Made by a program: the position numbers and the translations under genes
Shown here: in pieces, positions 1-11,580 of the stretch
How the letters are laid out: every line of letters starts with the position of its first letter
Position numbering within the stretch: position 1 is the first letter of the stretch
The notes under the pieces: model-generated
What the model saw: the letters and a program-made list of their open reading frames with translations, nothing else
Told to the model about the DNA's origin: nothing
Databases searched by the model: none
NCBI GenBank assembly: GCA_024196135.1
Contig: JAMQCK010000133.1
Span: 1-54,301, forward strand
Direction: 5' to 3'
Source of the DNA: Pleurotus ostreatus/Saccharomyces cerevisiae fusant
Taxonomy: Eukaryota; Opisthokonta
DNA: 54,301 nucleotides

Positions 1-1850
1 GCCGGCGTCGAGGAGCTCGGTACCACCGGCCGCGGGAACGACATGCAGATCGGCATGTACGTCGAGAAGACGATGAACTCGGAGCTGTCCGGCAATATCG
101 TCGACCTCTGCCCCGTCGGCGCGCTCACGAGCAAGCCGTACTCGTACCACGCTCGCCCATGGGAGCTCAAGAACACTGAATCCATCGACGTCATGGACGC
201 TGTCGGTTCCAACATTCGCGTCGACTCGCGCGGCGTGCAGGTCATGCGCATCCTTCCGAAGACCAACGACGACGTTAACGAGGAGTGGATCAGCGACAAG
301 ACCCGCTACGCATGCGACGGGCTCAAGTTCCAGCGCCTCACCTCGCCGCTCGTCAAGGAAGGTGATCGCTTCGTTGCCGCCACCTGGGAGGAGACGCTCA
401 ACAGCATCGCCAATGGGCTCGCTGCCTCGGGCGCGAAGGGCGATGAGATCCAGGCCGTCGCTGGTGCGCTCGCCGATACCGAGTCGCTCGTCGCGCTGAA
501 GGACCTCATCAACCGCCTCGGGTCCGAGAACCTGACTGTCGACCAGGCCGGCGGCGCCGCGGCACCCGTGCACGGTGTTGACATTCGCTCCAACTACCTC
601 TTCAACTCGACCATCCCGGGCGTTGAGGAGGCCGACGTCATCCTGCTCGTTGGCACCAACCCGAGACACGAGGCGGCTGTGCTCAACTCGCGCATCCGCA
701 AGAGCTGGTTGCACACGCCGCTCGAGGTCGGCCTCGTCGGCGAGCGCGTGGAGCTGACGTACGGGTACGATTACCTCGGTGCGGACGCGAAGGCGCTGGA
801 GGACCTCGTCGCCGGCAAGGGCGAGTTCGCGAAGAAGTTCAAGGCGGCGAAGAAGCCCCTCATCATCGTGGGCAGCGCGGTCGCGGAGCATGCGGATTCG
901 GCACCTATCCATGGGTTGCTGGCGAAGTATGTGGAGGCGAACAAGGGCACGCTGCTCACGCCGGAGTGGAATGGATTGAGTGTTCTTCAGCGGGTGAGCT
1001 CGTTTCTGTGCGATGGTCTGCGTCCAGCATATTGACTTGATACCCCAGGCTGCTTCTCGCGCTGCTGCCTATGACATTGGCTTCGTCCCGTCGAAGAAGG
1101 CTGCGCAGACCAAGCCGAAGTTCATCTGGCTGCTGAACGCTGACGAGGTCGACCCCAAGTCGATCCCGTCCGACGCCTTCGTCGTTTACCAGGGCCACCA
1201 TGGTGACCTCGGCGCGCAGCTCGCGGACGTCATTGTCCCAGGTGCCGCGTACACCGAGAAGGCGACGACGTGGGTGAACACTGAGGGTCGGGCGCAGCTC
1301 GGGCGCGCGGCGGTCCCGCCTCCGGGTGCCGCGAGGGAGGACTGGAAGGTCATTCGGTGAGTCCGCGTCGATGCTTGATGGTATGCTTCGTGTCGCTGAC
1401 GAGTCGTGCAGTGCCGCATCCGAGGTGCTTGGCACGACGCTCCCGTACGACGACATCCTCGCGCTGCGCGACCGCATGTGGGAGATCTCGCCGACGCTGG
1501 TGCGCTACGACGTGACGGAGCGGACGTCAGTAGACACCGCGCTCGTGGGCGTGAAGCAGCTGATCGCGAAGACGGCGGGCGCGAAGGCGGTGTTCGCGCC
1601 GTTGAAGAAGCCGATCGAGAACTTCTACCAGACGGATCCGATCTCGAGGGCGTGCGTGTCTTTTCTTTCCTCTTTCGTTTTCCCCCTTGCGGCTCTGTTG
1701 CGCGACACCTCTGCATGATGTTTCAATATGTGCGCGGAATGCTGACTCACCCACAGGTCCGTCACGATGGCGCAGTGCACGAAGGCGTTCGTCAAGGGCG
1801 ACCGGTATGGGTTCAGCGAGGAGCAGAATGTTGCGCAGGCGGCGGCGTAG
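1..1850 (+). CDS. NDUFS1: NADH:ubiquinone oxidoreductase 75/78-kDa subunit (complex I), 5' end missing
   Basis: Peripheral-arm subunit of mitochondrial complex I, which carries Fe-S clusters that pass electrons from the FMN site towards ubiquinone. Exons: <1..993, 1049..1356, 1412..1651, 1757..1850, all GT-AG and in frame; 544 residues are present. The window opens inside the protein at GVEELGTTGRGNDMQIG; the family is about 730-745 residues, so roughly 195 N-terminal residues (2Fe-2S ferredoxin-like part and most 4Fe-4S cysteines) lie to the left. NIVDLCPVGALTSKPY holds the last cysteine of cluster N4 by family knowledge, followed by the molybdopterin-oxidoreductase-like domain, which binds no cofactor in complex I. 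The C-terminus NFYQTDPIS...MAQCTKAF is typical. It converges on the BTB gene. Identification is secure; only the start is unseen. Confidence 0.96.
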
Positions 1851-2396
1851 GTAGAGGGCGGGCTGCACCACCGTGTTCTGGTTCTGGATGTGTTCTAGAC
1901 AAAAGCGCGAATACGATATCTCGTTTATTGCTCAGGTGTTTCGTTGGTCACTGGTTCTGGTGATGAGTTTTTCTGCAAGGTGCCCACAGAAAGGCGGATT
2001 GAAGACGACCGGAGGAGGGCTATGTGCTCCCCATTCAGAACTCGATGCAGATAAAAAGGCAATTGGAGGCTCGAGGAGTTCAGAGCTGCATGAATTCATA
2101 CTTCAGGGGGAAATATTCATTTCCTGTCAAAGGACACGTAGTTACAAAAGCATAGTTATAGTTGCTCTATCGGCTGTCTGAATACGATGGCATCAGTCCG
2201 AAGGCGTTGAGTTCACAGTGGGAGGTCGAGGCAGCAGCTTCCGGGTCCGGCTATAGCTTAGGGAGGTGGTTTCTCCCAGACCGACCTGGGACCCGCGTCA
2301 TCACCCACCTATGCCCTCATTCCCTCCGCCCCCACAGGGAAAGGCATCGCTGCCGGCTTCACGTCTTCCTCACGCATCGGCGCGGAGGACTTTAAG
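1851..2396. other. Intergenic spacer between convergent genes
   Basis: 3' flanks of the complex I subunit gene (+) and the BTB gene (-). It should hold both 3' UTRs and poly(A) sites. Several short open frames exist, but none is recognisable or spliceable into a neighbour. Nothing else seen. Confidence 0.6.
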
Positions 2397-4131
2397 TCAA
2401 TGCCACCATCCACCGCCTTGATTGGGCCCGCCCTCCGATTCAGGGACGGGCTTCTCTTCCACCGACTTACAGCTCTTCGCCGAAGGTATCGTGATCTCGG
2501 CCTCCTTTGACTTCGGCTCCTCCGTCAATGTGTCCGCACTCGCACCTTCCTGGGCGGTAGATCTGGACGCCATCTTGCGCAACTTCATCGCCCTCATCTG
2601 CTGCTGCCGCTTCTTATCAGATTTGGAGAGAGGTTTGGAGAGTGAGACGAGCGGGTCCTAAATGCGATGGGTCACTGGTGCGCTGAGCTAGACAGTCGGC
2701 ATCCATACCTCTGCCAAATATGCCGACGACGCCCTGCTGCTGTCAAGCGGTTCTGCAGCCCTCTCAGGTCCTTTCTCGACGGAGACAGGTGATTTCGGCG
2801 TGCAAGGGGCCGGCTCTGACTTGGCGGGAGCGGGCTCACGGTGGGTGGGCGCGTACCTGCAGAAAACTGGCTCGTTCAAGTCGGAGGGCGCAATATCCGA
2901 CGGTACAGAAGCCAGCTGAGACACATTCGCCTTGGGCTTTGATGCAGGATGAGATGATGGAAGGTCCGGCCGCGCCTGACCTGGGGATAAAGGCGCCTTT
3001 GGGCTATGCGGGGAGCAGGGCTTCGCTAGATCTGGCGATGGCGCACGCCCAGAGGCAGTCGCCAGCGGCGGCGCAGGAGGCGTAATTTCCTTGTCCACAG
3101 GCGACGAGAGATTGTCCCCTCCGCCTACCGACGCCTCTGGAGCGAGCCCTGCATCTACGATGGCGCGTTCGACATCAACGTACCCGTACGTCAGGCTGAA
3201 AACCTTCTCCCTGATTCTGGCAATCTGCAGCACAGTACCTGCACCGAGGCGCTCGGCATCATCGTCACTAACAGCGTCCAGCCAGCAATTGGTGGTGCAC
3301 GCCTCCATGAAAGAGGGGAGTAGCCAATCTTGCAGGGAACTGAGGTCGCTGAACTCCCTGGCAGCAGCCACCCTATCGACCGCGCTGCCGCCCAGCTGTA
3401 TCTCTTGGATAGCGCGGGCACGCAGAGCTGGAAAAGACCAACGATGCGCAAGGCGGAGAGCGGAGATCCATTCATCGGGCGTCTCGAGGTCGCAGGAGGC
3501 GAGTTCACTAAGAATTAATCGGGTAAGAGAGGGAAATGGCTTGGGAAGAATACACGTACGATGGATAGACGAGTGAGAGAAAACGGTCTAAGTCGATGGA
3601 GGACACGCCAGGAAGCTTGATGAGCTCATCGTCCACGCTTCGTGCAAGATATTGCTCGGCGAAAGTGATAGAGTGCGCTTCGAACGATTGCCTGAAGACG
3701 CGGTAGAGAGTGCCGTCATCAAGCTAACAAGTGTCAGCCGTGCATAACTGGTACGCTCGTATGGAGTAGCGCACCATAAAGCGGATGGTCCGGGGGTCCA
3801 TGTAGAAGCGGTCGTGCTTTCTGCCCACGGCCGTCGATGTCACAGCAGAACGATACATATGCTCGCGGTCGTCGTCACACGTGTTGGGTGAGGAACTATA
3901 CGTCGACGAAGGCTTCTCGACATTGCTGTCCACCACCGGAGGTACGGCAGGATTGCCGATTATGGTGCGGCCCATATCGACGTCGTTCGGGTAGTTGGAG
4001 GATTTGGCGCTGTCGTCGCCGAGAGACGATGCACTATTGAAGGACTTGACGCTATTGATGGACTGCATGCTATCAAGCGAGCGTACGCTGCTCACGGACT
4101 CTAAAGAAGGAGAGCGTCTGAAGTCAGCCAT
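2397..4131 (-). CDS. BTB/POZ domain protein
   Basis: Belongs to the large BTB/POZ families of Agaricomycetes; the known general role is protein-protein binding, for example as Cullin-3 substrate adaptor, but the partner is unknown. Exons: 4131..3775, 3723..3560, 3507..2709, 2657..2397; 526 residues. The N-terminus (1-100) is Ser-rich. The BTB fold starts near residue 106 (HDRFYMDPRTIRFM, then LDDGTLYRVFRQSF), continues through SVDDELIKLPGVSSIDLDRF and the LYP-like turn LSLVYPSELASC, and is followed by EEW-like and WSFPALRARAI helices. The rest (about 290-526) is Pro/Ser/Lys-rich and probably disordered. The start was chosen at 4131 (context CC-ATG-G); an in-frame ATG at 4206 would add 25 residues. 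The last exon rests on a clean GT...TTTAG intron; without it the protein ends at 2688. Confidence 0.85.
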
Positions 4132-4906
4132 GGAGGTCAAGGGCAAGGAGGAACGCGGGCATCCGTTCTGGTCTTCAAGCGGGTGTCCAGCATGCGTACC
4201 CCACATGCCAGTCGGGAGTTGCCAATGACGGCATACTAGGATCCTCGAGCTAGGGTTCTTGACTGCTGAAGCACCCGCGATACGTGCCGAAGTACGTAGT
4301 CATTGTTCGACCTCTGACGCTTTTTGTGTTTTCAAGAGGCCTGACGCCCGCCGCCGATAGAACTGGTTTTACCGTTGGTCGCAGATTCAAAGATGGATTC
4401 GAATGTTCTTTCCATCAAGTCGGCTCTGGGAACCGTTCACGTCTATGGTCTTGTTCTTTATCAGCCATAAGTGCAAGGAAAGCAGTATGTCAGTGGCGGT
4501 TTGGTTTCGGCACCTTGAGCGCAGGAACAAACAGGAAGAGAGCATCATACTGCTACGGTTCGGCAAAGTCCGGGATTGCAATGAGCCCAGGGACGAACCG
4601 TAGCTGTTGCCAGTAGAGTGGGCAGTCTATCTCTCATACTTGACCAGCATAGTATACACCCGCAAGGCGTATTCCGCCCTTTTTAACACCTCCCTCGCGA
4701 CCCAAAATTCGGTCATTCAGAACGCCTTTCAACTGGACTCGGAGACTCTGAAGTCAAGAGCAGTTGCAGCGAAGGATTCCGCAGACGTTTCGACAGGCAG
4801 AGAGGCTATCAGTTTCTTTTCGAAAACATTCGGTACAAGATAATCTATAACAACCAGTGGACCCAAGAAGTGACAACCTCAAACTTTCGCTATGTATCCA
4901 GATCAC
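4132..4906. other. Intergenic spacer between the LPMO 3' end and the BTB 5' end
   Basis: Upstream region of the BTB gene and downstream region of the LPMO gene, both on the minus strand. Only short, unrecognised open frames on both strands; no repeat or RNA gene seen. Confidence 0.5.
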
Positions 4907-5869
4907 TCATCCGGAGTAAACGGCTGGCCCAGGGACGGTGTACGCCGTCGGGACGGGGTTGTAGATGTTGACAGTAAGGCCAGGATCTGGACGAGGGCAT
5001 TTAGTTTCTACCCAAAAGCCCGCGAAGCCTCAGACACTCACCATCAGGAGAGACGTATCCCGGGATCGACACCTTCGATGGCGAGCCCGAGCCACCACCC
5101 GTGATCTCGATTTGCGCGCACGAAATGTACCATTGCGGCGCGCCCGCGACGTGGAGACCGATCTGCTCGATGCGGGCGAGGTACTGAGGGGAGGTAAGTT
5201 GTCAGCCTCGCCGCTCCCATTTCCAGGTCGCCGAGATGTAGCTCACCTGCCCGCTGGGCACGCTCGCCGGGATCGTCGTCGTCAGCTGGGCAGCGTTGAA
5301 GTCCGTGAACGTGAAAGAGGGCTCGAACTCGGCGCCCCACTCCGCGATCTTGAACCACGCATCGCCGGAGCCGTCCCAAGAGGCGACGTCGCCGGGTGCT
5401 TGGCCGAGGTAGATGGCGGCGGGGCCTTGATGCTGTGGTGGTGAGTCAGTACGACAGGCAAAGATGGAGAAGAACACGGGTAAGAGGTGCTCGATTGGAA
5501 GCGCTACGTACGTATATGGTGTTGTCGAGCTTGAACCCGACGGTCGAGCCTGCGGCGACGGTGACGGTCTCAGAGGCAGCCCCAGGCGAGACGTTGCAGG
5601 TAATGTCGGCGGAAGTGACATCGGTGACAGGGGAGTTGTTCTGCGAAGATGGGTCAGTTGCTGTCGAGCTTCTGAACAGATGGACGCTACGCACAATGGG
5701 CTGGCGCACAGCGGCTTGGCTCTCCGCATCACCCGCAATGAGCGTGTTCCAGATATCTGCAGGTGTTTCGGTGAGCGTCATACTCATGCAGGGCGAAGGC
5801 AATACACATACAGTGCGCGGAGACGCTCTGCGCCAAGGCAGCGGCGGCGACGAGTCCTGCGGTCTTCAT
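4907..5869 (-). CDS. AA9 lytic polysaccharide monooxygenase (former GH61), secreted
   Basis: Copper enzyme that oxidatively cleaves cellulose or related glucans outside the cell. Exons: 5869..5812, 5756..5695, 5640..5512, 5432..5247, 5183..5042, 4986..4907; 218 residues. Residues 1-18 are a signal peptide ending SVSA, so the mature protein starts with His19, the first copper ligand. The second ligand is His84 in NTIYHQGP, placed at the start of exon 4. GLHVAG and PQWYISCAQIEI supply His156, Gln162 and the axial Tyr164; Cys55 and Cys167 are placed for the usual disulfide. There is no CBM1 or GPI tail, so it is a minimal single-domain AA9 of normal length. All five introns are GT-AG and in frame. 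A TATA box lies 64 bp upstream of the ATG. Regioselectivity cannot be read from sequence alone. Confidence 0.95.
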
Positions 5870-5932
5870 GTCTGACACTGATTGAGAGGCTTGAAGAACT
5901 ATCGTTCAGTGAAGCTCACGGCCCCCTACGCT

Positions 5933-5940
5933 CTTATATA
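5933..5940 (-). promoter_or_regulatory. TATA box of the AA9 LPMO gene
   Basis: TATATAAG on the minus strand, 64 bp upstream of the LPMO start codon; it implies a 5' UTR of roughly 30-40 nt. Confidence 0.6.
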
Positions 5941-6901
5941 CCTTGACCTCTCAGCGGAAAAGACACGGAGATTCAAGACGTACCCCGTTGCCGCAGAGGC
6001 CCATCGGTTGCCTTTCACGCACATCGCACCTGCTTTTGCGCATGCCTGTGTGCGTCGCGAGAGGCAAATTTGCATCCCCGCGCACGCAACAAGCGTCTCA
6101 ACAGGCGCAGGACACGCTCGGATCGTCGCCCTCGGTCCGAGTATTCTCCTCGGAGAAAGCTGCCCATTGAGTCGCGGACCACGGTGGGCAGCGGCGTCCC
6201 TTGTCGAAGCGGGCGTCTATTGCGCGAAGGCTGTTCCACAGTTGCTGAGGTATGTTCCCCAGCCACTAGACCGTGTTCCTCACTCGTGGAAGCAGATCAC
6301 GGGGCGGGTGACGCACCTGGAGAGAATTGACCTTCAGCATCGAAGGTCCGACCAAGCCTAAATTCAGGGAGACCATTGACCCTCGCAGCGCGGGGCCAAA
6401 GAGAGTAGAATTACTTGCGCCCGCTCGGGGGCGCAAATCCCCGTTCCTGGGCGAAGAACTTCTGCAATAGCTCGGATTGACCTTGTCGATGACGCAAGCT
6501 GGCCTATACAGCGGACAGACTAGCGAAGGTCAGTTGCGAGCTGACTGACGCACTGACGCACAGGTCGCCGTTGAGCCACCCATGATAAAGTAGGCCATAA
6601 TTTAGTCAGCCACGGCGTGCGCGGGGGACATACGCACTCGGAAAGACGAGCAAATTGCAGAGGGTACCATCTTGAAGTTGCACATAAAGGGACGAACTCG
6701 AAGGTATATTGCACGAATGGCGATGGGGTCGGAGTACATATTATAGGTGAAGATAGACTGCTGAAGGCCGGAAGCGTGGTCCAAGTTGAGGGGAAATCGG
6801 ATTGTCGTACGCGCATGGTATACAGGGGTGTGCAGGAGCCTGAATTGGATAGCTCGTCGTGGCGTTCTCCGGTCGTTGTGTTTCGTCGCAGACAGCATCG
6901 C
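5941..6901. other. Intergenic spacer upstream of the LPMO and downstream of the lipase gene
   Basis: Upstream regulatory region of the LPMO gene plus the 3' flank of the hydrolase gene. Open frames up to about 150 codons occur on both strands, but none shows a motif, a sensible start or splice continuity. No array or RNA gene seen. Confidence 0.5.
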
Positions 6902-8364
6902 TCACAGCTTCGCGGTCGCCCCAGCTCCATCCTCCAACGCCCCAAAGGACGCCGGCCCATCATCGCCCGCCAGCGGCGAGCCCCCTATAGGCGAGGCAGG
7001 CGTCACAACGAGCGTGGGGGTGGTGAGGCCGGTCGGAGTCGTCGAGGCATCGGCGAGTTTCGTCTGCGATCCGTTCGTCGGCGTGGCGGGCGCGGCGGTA
7101 GGATTGGAAGCGGTGGGTGAAGCAGGCGCAGATACAGCAGCAGAGGCTTGCGCCTTCGGCGTATTGAGGTGCGCCTCAATCCATTGAGTCACTTCGTCGA
7201 TTACGCGCTCCTTCATGCCGTCAATTTCGTGATGAAGTTCGTGGTAACCGCCCTGTGGGTGTGATCAGTATAGGGCAGGGGTGAAGGATATAAGGTGCCA
7301 CATACATCGAAGGGGACATAAGTCTTGTCGACTTCGGCGGGTAGCAAATCAAGGAAACGTTGGGAGAGCTTGGGCGAGGTGACCTGGCAGCGGAAGTTAG
7401 CTTAGAAGTCAGCTGTAGGCGCGCATATACTTACGGGATCATCACTTCCATGATATATCAAGACCTGAGGTCGCTTTTCAGCTGAAGCCGTTTGGCCAAC
7501 GAATATGTATACGCACCGGCAAGTCCTTGGGCCACGACTTGTGATGGTGGCTCAGCAGATTGTCGCCCTTCGTGGGGGTGAGCAAGGAGTCGTTAGGTAC
7601 GACTAGTAATGGCATACCTCCGCAAGCATCTCTCCTACGCCCTTCAAAGTACCGGTCGGATGAATGAGGGGATCTTGCAGCACCGCAGCGTTGGCCTCTG
7701 CATCGTGCGAGAGCGTCTGACAAGGAGCTTAGATAGGAACAGGGGCAAGTGTTGGAATATACACACCTCTGGTTCGACCTTCGCCGGTATACTGAACCAG
7801 GGCATGAGCACGGCAGCCTTGCCACCGATGTACCGTATCAGCTTCGACTTGGGGTTCGTCAACCCGACGAGCGGACTGGACGCGATGACGCCGGAGAGCG
7901 CCTTGGAACCCGCGGACCCGCGACACGCGTAGCTCAGCACCTCGCCGCCGCCCTGCACGTCTGTCAGTACCCTCGTCTCGCGTTAAACATCCAGTACGCA
8001 CCATAGAGTGTCCCGAGAGGAAGACAGGCACGCCTGGAACGCGTTCGCGCGCAACGCCGAGCACAAACTCGATGTCGCGCATCTGGAGGTCGATCCCTGT
8101 CCGCCCATAGCCCGTCCCTCGGCGCACGCCCTTCTCCCCAAATGCGGTGCGCCCGAAGCCGCGCTGGTCAATCGCGAACACGGCGATCCCGCGCGCCTTC
8201 AGTTGCGTATGTGTCCATGTGTACCGTCCGACGTGCTCCTGGAAGCCGTGGATGAAGACAAGAAGCGCCTTTGGGGCGTCGGGCTTGTAGAGGCGGGAGT
8301 AGATGTGGATGGGACTCGGCGGGGGCGTGTGAAGCCAGTCTTCGGTGTAAGCCTCAGCGGACAT
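6902..8364 (-). CDS. Monoacylglycerol-lipase-like serine hydrolase (alpha/beta fold)
   Basis: Resembles yeast Yju3 and animal MGL, which release fatty acid from monoacylglycerol, usually at lipid droplets or membranes. Exons: 8364..8002, 7952..7767, 7716..7618, 7567..7517, 7464..7435, 7383..7306, 7252..6902; 385 residues. Oxyanion-hole region FIHGFQEHVGRY; nucleophile Ser120 in LSGHSMGGGEV; catalytic acid Asp241 or 242 in LIYHGSDDPV; catalytic His273 in GGYHELHHEIDG, opening the last exon. The classic MGL lid context ASSPLV and the HHKSWPKDLPV block before the acid strand support the assignment. The last ~85 residues are an Ala/Pro/Thr/Ser-rich tail absent from yeast Yju3 and probably disordered. 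The ATG at 8364 follows ACC. Substrate is inferred from family. Confidence 0.9.
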
Positions 8365-9548
8365 GGTGTCTGGGAGCAAGAGCGAGCTCGCTGTCGGCTG
8401 TCGGCTGTCTGAGACGGCGGCGGCGCGATCACGTACGGCTCCATGATCACAGTCGGAACCATTCTCCGCAGGTTGTCCGCGTCTTCCATGGCGCCGACGC
8501 CGCCGAGGGCTGCGTCGCCAGAGGCGCGAATGCAGCAGTGCTATGTACTACGGTCCTGCGAGAAGGTCAGGAGGAAGAGTCGAGGTCGAGCAGGCACACG
8601 CGCTCGAGGTGAGTTACCCCGCGGCGCGCGTCCGAACCCCGCAGGTCTGTTATCTACCCTCACCCGCGGGGCGCTAGCTGACCTTCTGTGAATAGCTAGG
8701 GTGACAACGAACTGAATGGTAGCATTGCACTTTGGCTGTTACACCTAATACAACACCCTGCACAACGACTAGCCCGTCGTAGAGCGCCATCAACTCGCCT
8801 GCACCTTGCATCCAGGCTTCCCACGCATACAAACCGCGGCGTGCGTTTCCCCTTTGCTCTTACCTGTAAATCTGAACAAGCGCCTCGCCTTGTGAACCCC
8901 AACGTGTCTCTGTACGGCGTGGATTGCCCATCTGACCCCTACAATCGATCTGGAATCGATGCTGGTCCCAAGGTTTCCGCCGCAGAGCACGACGCCTGCG
9001 ACACAGATTGGCGCTTGCTACAGTCGACAAGAAGCGGCGGGGCGATAGCCGGTAAGGCTGTATGACCTGCCTGTCTCTCGTCCCCAGTCCAATCGCCTCA
9101 TACCGGGAGGCCGGATCTCATACGCACTGGCACTGCACGCCTAGGGAACGCTACTTCCTCGGGCTTCCCGCCTACCTGGTCGCTCCATAGTTCACCATAC
9201 TTCCCCACGGTCATCCGCCGGAGCTACACCATCTGACCGCACGTCCAACGAAATCTGGTGGCGCACCGACTAGCCATCCTCTCCCGCTCAACGCCCTTCT
9301 GTCCAGGCCCAGGAGACCCTCTCATGGGACGTCCAAACCCTGTCTGTGACCCTTCGTAGGCGCATTGCAGCGCGCCAGTGAGCCCATCCGCGCCCATCTT
9401 TATCTTCCTCGGCGTGATGGATTGTGATGAAGATACGCGAACACGTTGAGGGGGCGTGTAGGCCGCCGCCTCCTCATGTCCGGCCGCTTTCGTCACTGCA
9501 CAAAAGGCTGTCCGCAGTCTTGACCCCTTGCCCCTCCCGCCTCCCGCC
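8365..9548. other. Divergent intergenic region
   Basis: About 1.2 kb between the lipase gene (-) and the 2OG-like gene (+), so it carries both promoters. Only unsupported short open frames; no clear TATA box or repeat noticed. Confidence 0.5.
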
Positions 9549-11096
9549 ATGATCATCTCGCCCGCGACGCCATCCATGGGTATGCGCATGAGTCCGTCCG
9601 CCTACGCGCCCTCGCCGGCGCCCACCTACATCCGCCAGCTCGACGGGGGCAACACACTTCCCTTCCGTGCCCCGAGTGGATCGGAGTTCCAGGTCGAGCG
9701 TCCCCAGCGACATTCGCGTCGCTCGATGGCGCCGCCGGAGCCCGTCGCACAGTTCGGGCAGGACGATGGCGTTTTCCGGGAAGACATCTCGGCGCTGCTC
9801 GCTGCCAAATCTCGACCTTTCAGCGTATCTGGCCGTATACCCATCGATCCCGTGCAGATGCAGCTCTTTTTCCGGTCTGCGGTGCGTATCCTACGCCCTT
9901 TGACTGGGCGATTGCTGATCGGCAATATCAGAGCGGGATCACCCACTCCCTCGACTTCCCGATCGACGTCGACTACGACTCTCCGCCCGCCCTCGACGTC
10001 CTCATCGCCGCATGTCGGCCCCATCAAACGTCCGATCTCGATGACTACACCGACTACGAATCCCTCTTCTACCCTCCCAACCTCCCGCTCACCACCTCCC
10101 TTGAGATCGCCAACCACCCCATCCTCGAGGCGCTCCGCACCACGCTCTTCCCCTCCCTCTCCGCCGGCCAGTACCTCACCGCCGTGCGCGACAAGCTCGA
10201 GGTGATCGTGAGCCAAGGCCGCATGGGCCTCCAGCCGTGCTCCCTGCGTAATGACGGGCGCGTCGCGACGATCGCCGTCACGTTGCCCGTACGCTTCCGC
10301 GGTGGCGCGCTCATCGTGCGCAGCGCGGACGGGACGGAGGAGCGCTACCACGGGCGTGGCGGAAAGAGCGGCGACCTCGAATGGGTTGCGTTCCTGTCCG
10401 ACTGCGAATATCAGGTCGAGACCGTAACGAAGGGCTGCCGCGTGTCCCTCACGTACGGCGTGTACCTCAAGACGTTTGGTCCTTCGGGGCCGGACCCGCT
10501 CATCCACCCGAGCGACAAATTCCTCGATTTGCTCGCGCCGGTACTGAACGCATCGCGGGGCCGCCAGATTGGGGTTTACCTCATGAACGACTACGACGTC
10601 AACCCGGCGCAGGCGCTGGCGGAGTCCCTCGTGCCGAATGTACGTGCTTGTTGAGCTTCGCACTTTCAGCTGCTGACTGTCCCTGTTCCAGCTCAAGGGC
10701 GGCGACTCGCTTCTCTACCACGCGCTCAAGCTTTACAAACTTACGCCCGAGTTGCACTGGGCCGCGGGGTCAGTCATCTGGCCCATCGACCGCAGCGTCG
10801 AGATCGCCGAGGAAGACTCGGCGATGAAGTCTCGCAACCGCCAGACGTTCAACCCGAACCGCACCCCGGCCCTCCGCGGCGCTTTCAGCGTCTACGGTGG
10901 CGAAGACGACACCGACTCCCTCCGCATGCGCATCGAGGAGAGCGGCGCGCTCCCCATCGCCGAGTCCGACATCATGATCCTCAGCGAGTGGGACTCGGTC
11001 CCGCCGGTCATCGGCAGGCAGCGCGTGCCCGTCGTCTCGAACGGCGAGCTGCAGATGCTCGTCGTGAACGTGCTGATGGTCGCCTTTGTTCCTTGA
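9549..11096 (+). CDS. 2OG-Fe(II) oxygenase-like protein, metal ligands apparently lost
   Basis: Exons 9549..9881, 9932..10639, 10692..11096; 481 residues. The N-terminal ~80 residues are Pro/Ser-rich. The central part resembles the prolyl-4-hydroxylase-type double-stranded beta helix seen in many basidiomycete proteins: VRDKLEVIVSQGRMGLQP, then VATIAVTLPVRFRGGALIVR, then WVAFLSDCEYQVETVTKGCR. Compared with active members, the HxD stretch is replaced by PCSLRND and the distal His in DCEHEV-like motifs is Tyr (DCEYQV); the Arg that holds 2-oxoglutarate (KGCR) remains. This suggests a non-catalytic or altered protein; the ligand reading is from memory of the family, not an alignment. Start at 9549 (GCC-ATG). 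The C-terminal ~140 residues contain no motif I recognise. Confidence 0.75.
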
Positions 11097-11580
11097 ATGA
11101 ACTGCTGCAAGACTGTTTCCCGAGCACTGTTCATCTGTACTATAGCACTGTACACATACATACGCACGAGGCATCTGTACACTGGAGATACGGGTTTCAA
11201 CTTCAATTTATTCAGGATTTTTTATCGACGGCTGCCTTAATCTACCAATGCCCGGAACTATAAGCGCACCTTAGCTGTGTCTTCTGCATGCTTCAATCTT
11301 CTGTAGCCATGGCGCATACTCTGGCCTGGTTTTCGAGAGACGAACATGAATCAATCACGTGATGTGCCCCCGGCATTAGCCGATAAACCCATCAGACTCG
11401 TCACGGTGGCCCTGGTCTTCGACCACGACCTCAATTTGTGCGATTCATAACGAGTCGGCTTCATCCTCGTTGACTATTGCCACGCAACCGCAGAGACCGT
11501 GAGTCCGAGCCTTATATAACGAACCGACGCTCGCTTCACCTTGGCTTTACACCGTCATCTTGACAAATTTCTGCAGGAGA
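11097..11580. other. Intergenic spacer with E-box and TATA box
   Basis: 3' flank of the 2OG-like gene and promoter of the next gene. Contains the palindromic E-box ATCACGTGAT at 11354..11363 and a TATA box at 11513. No gene seen. Confidence 0.55.
11513..11519 (+). promoter_or_regulatory. TATA box for the 11581 gene
   Basis: TATATAA, 62 bp upstream of the ATG at 11581. It supports that ATG as the original start even though the frame is later interrupted. Confidence 0.5.

Noticed and set aside
2688..2696. TAG after TV as the end of the BTB protein
   Set aside because: It falls inside a clean 51-nt GT…TTTAG intron; splicing extends the frame by 86 residues. Kept as the less likely alternative.
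4284..4843. Short open frames between the BTB and LPMO genes
   Set aside because: Under 115 codons, in several frames, with no splice continuity or recognisable motif.
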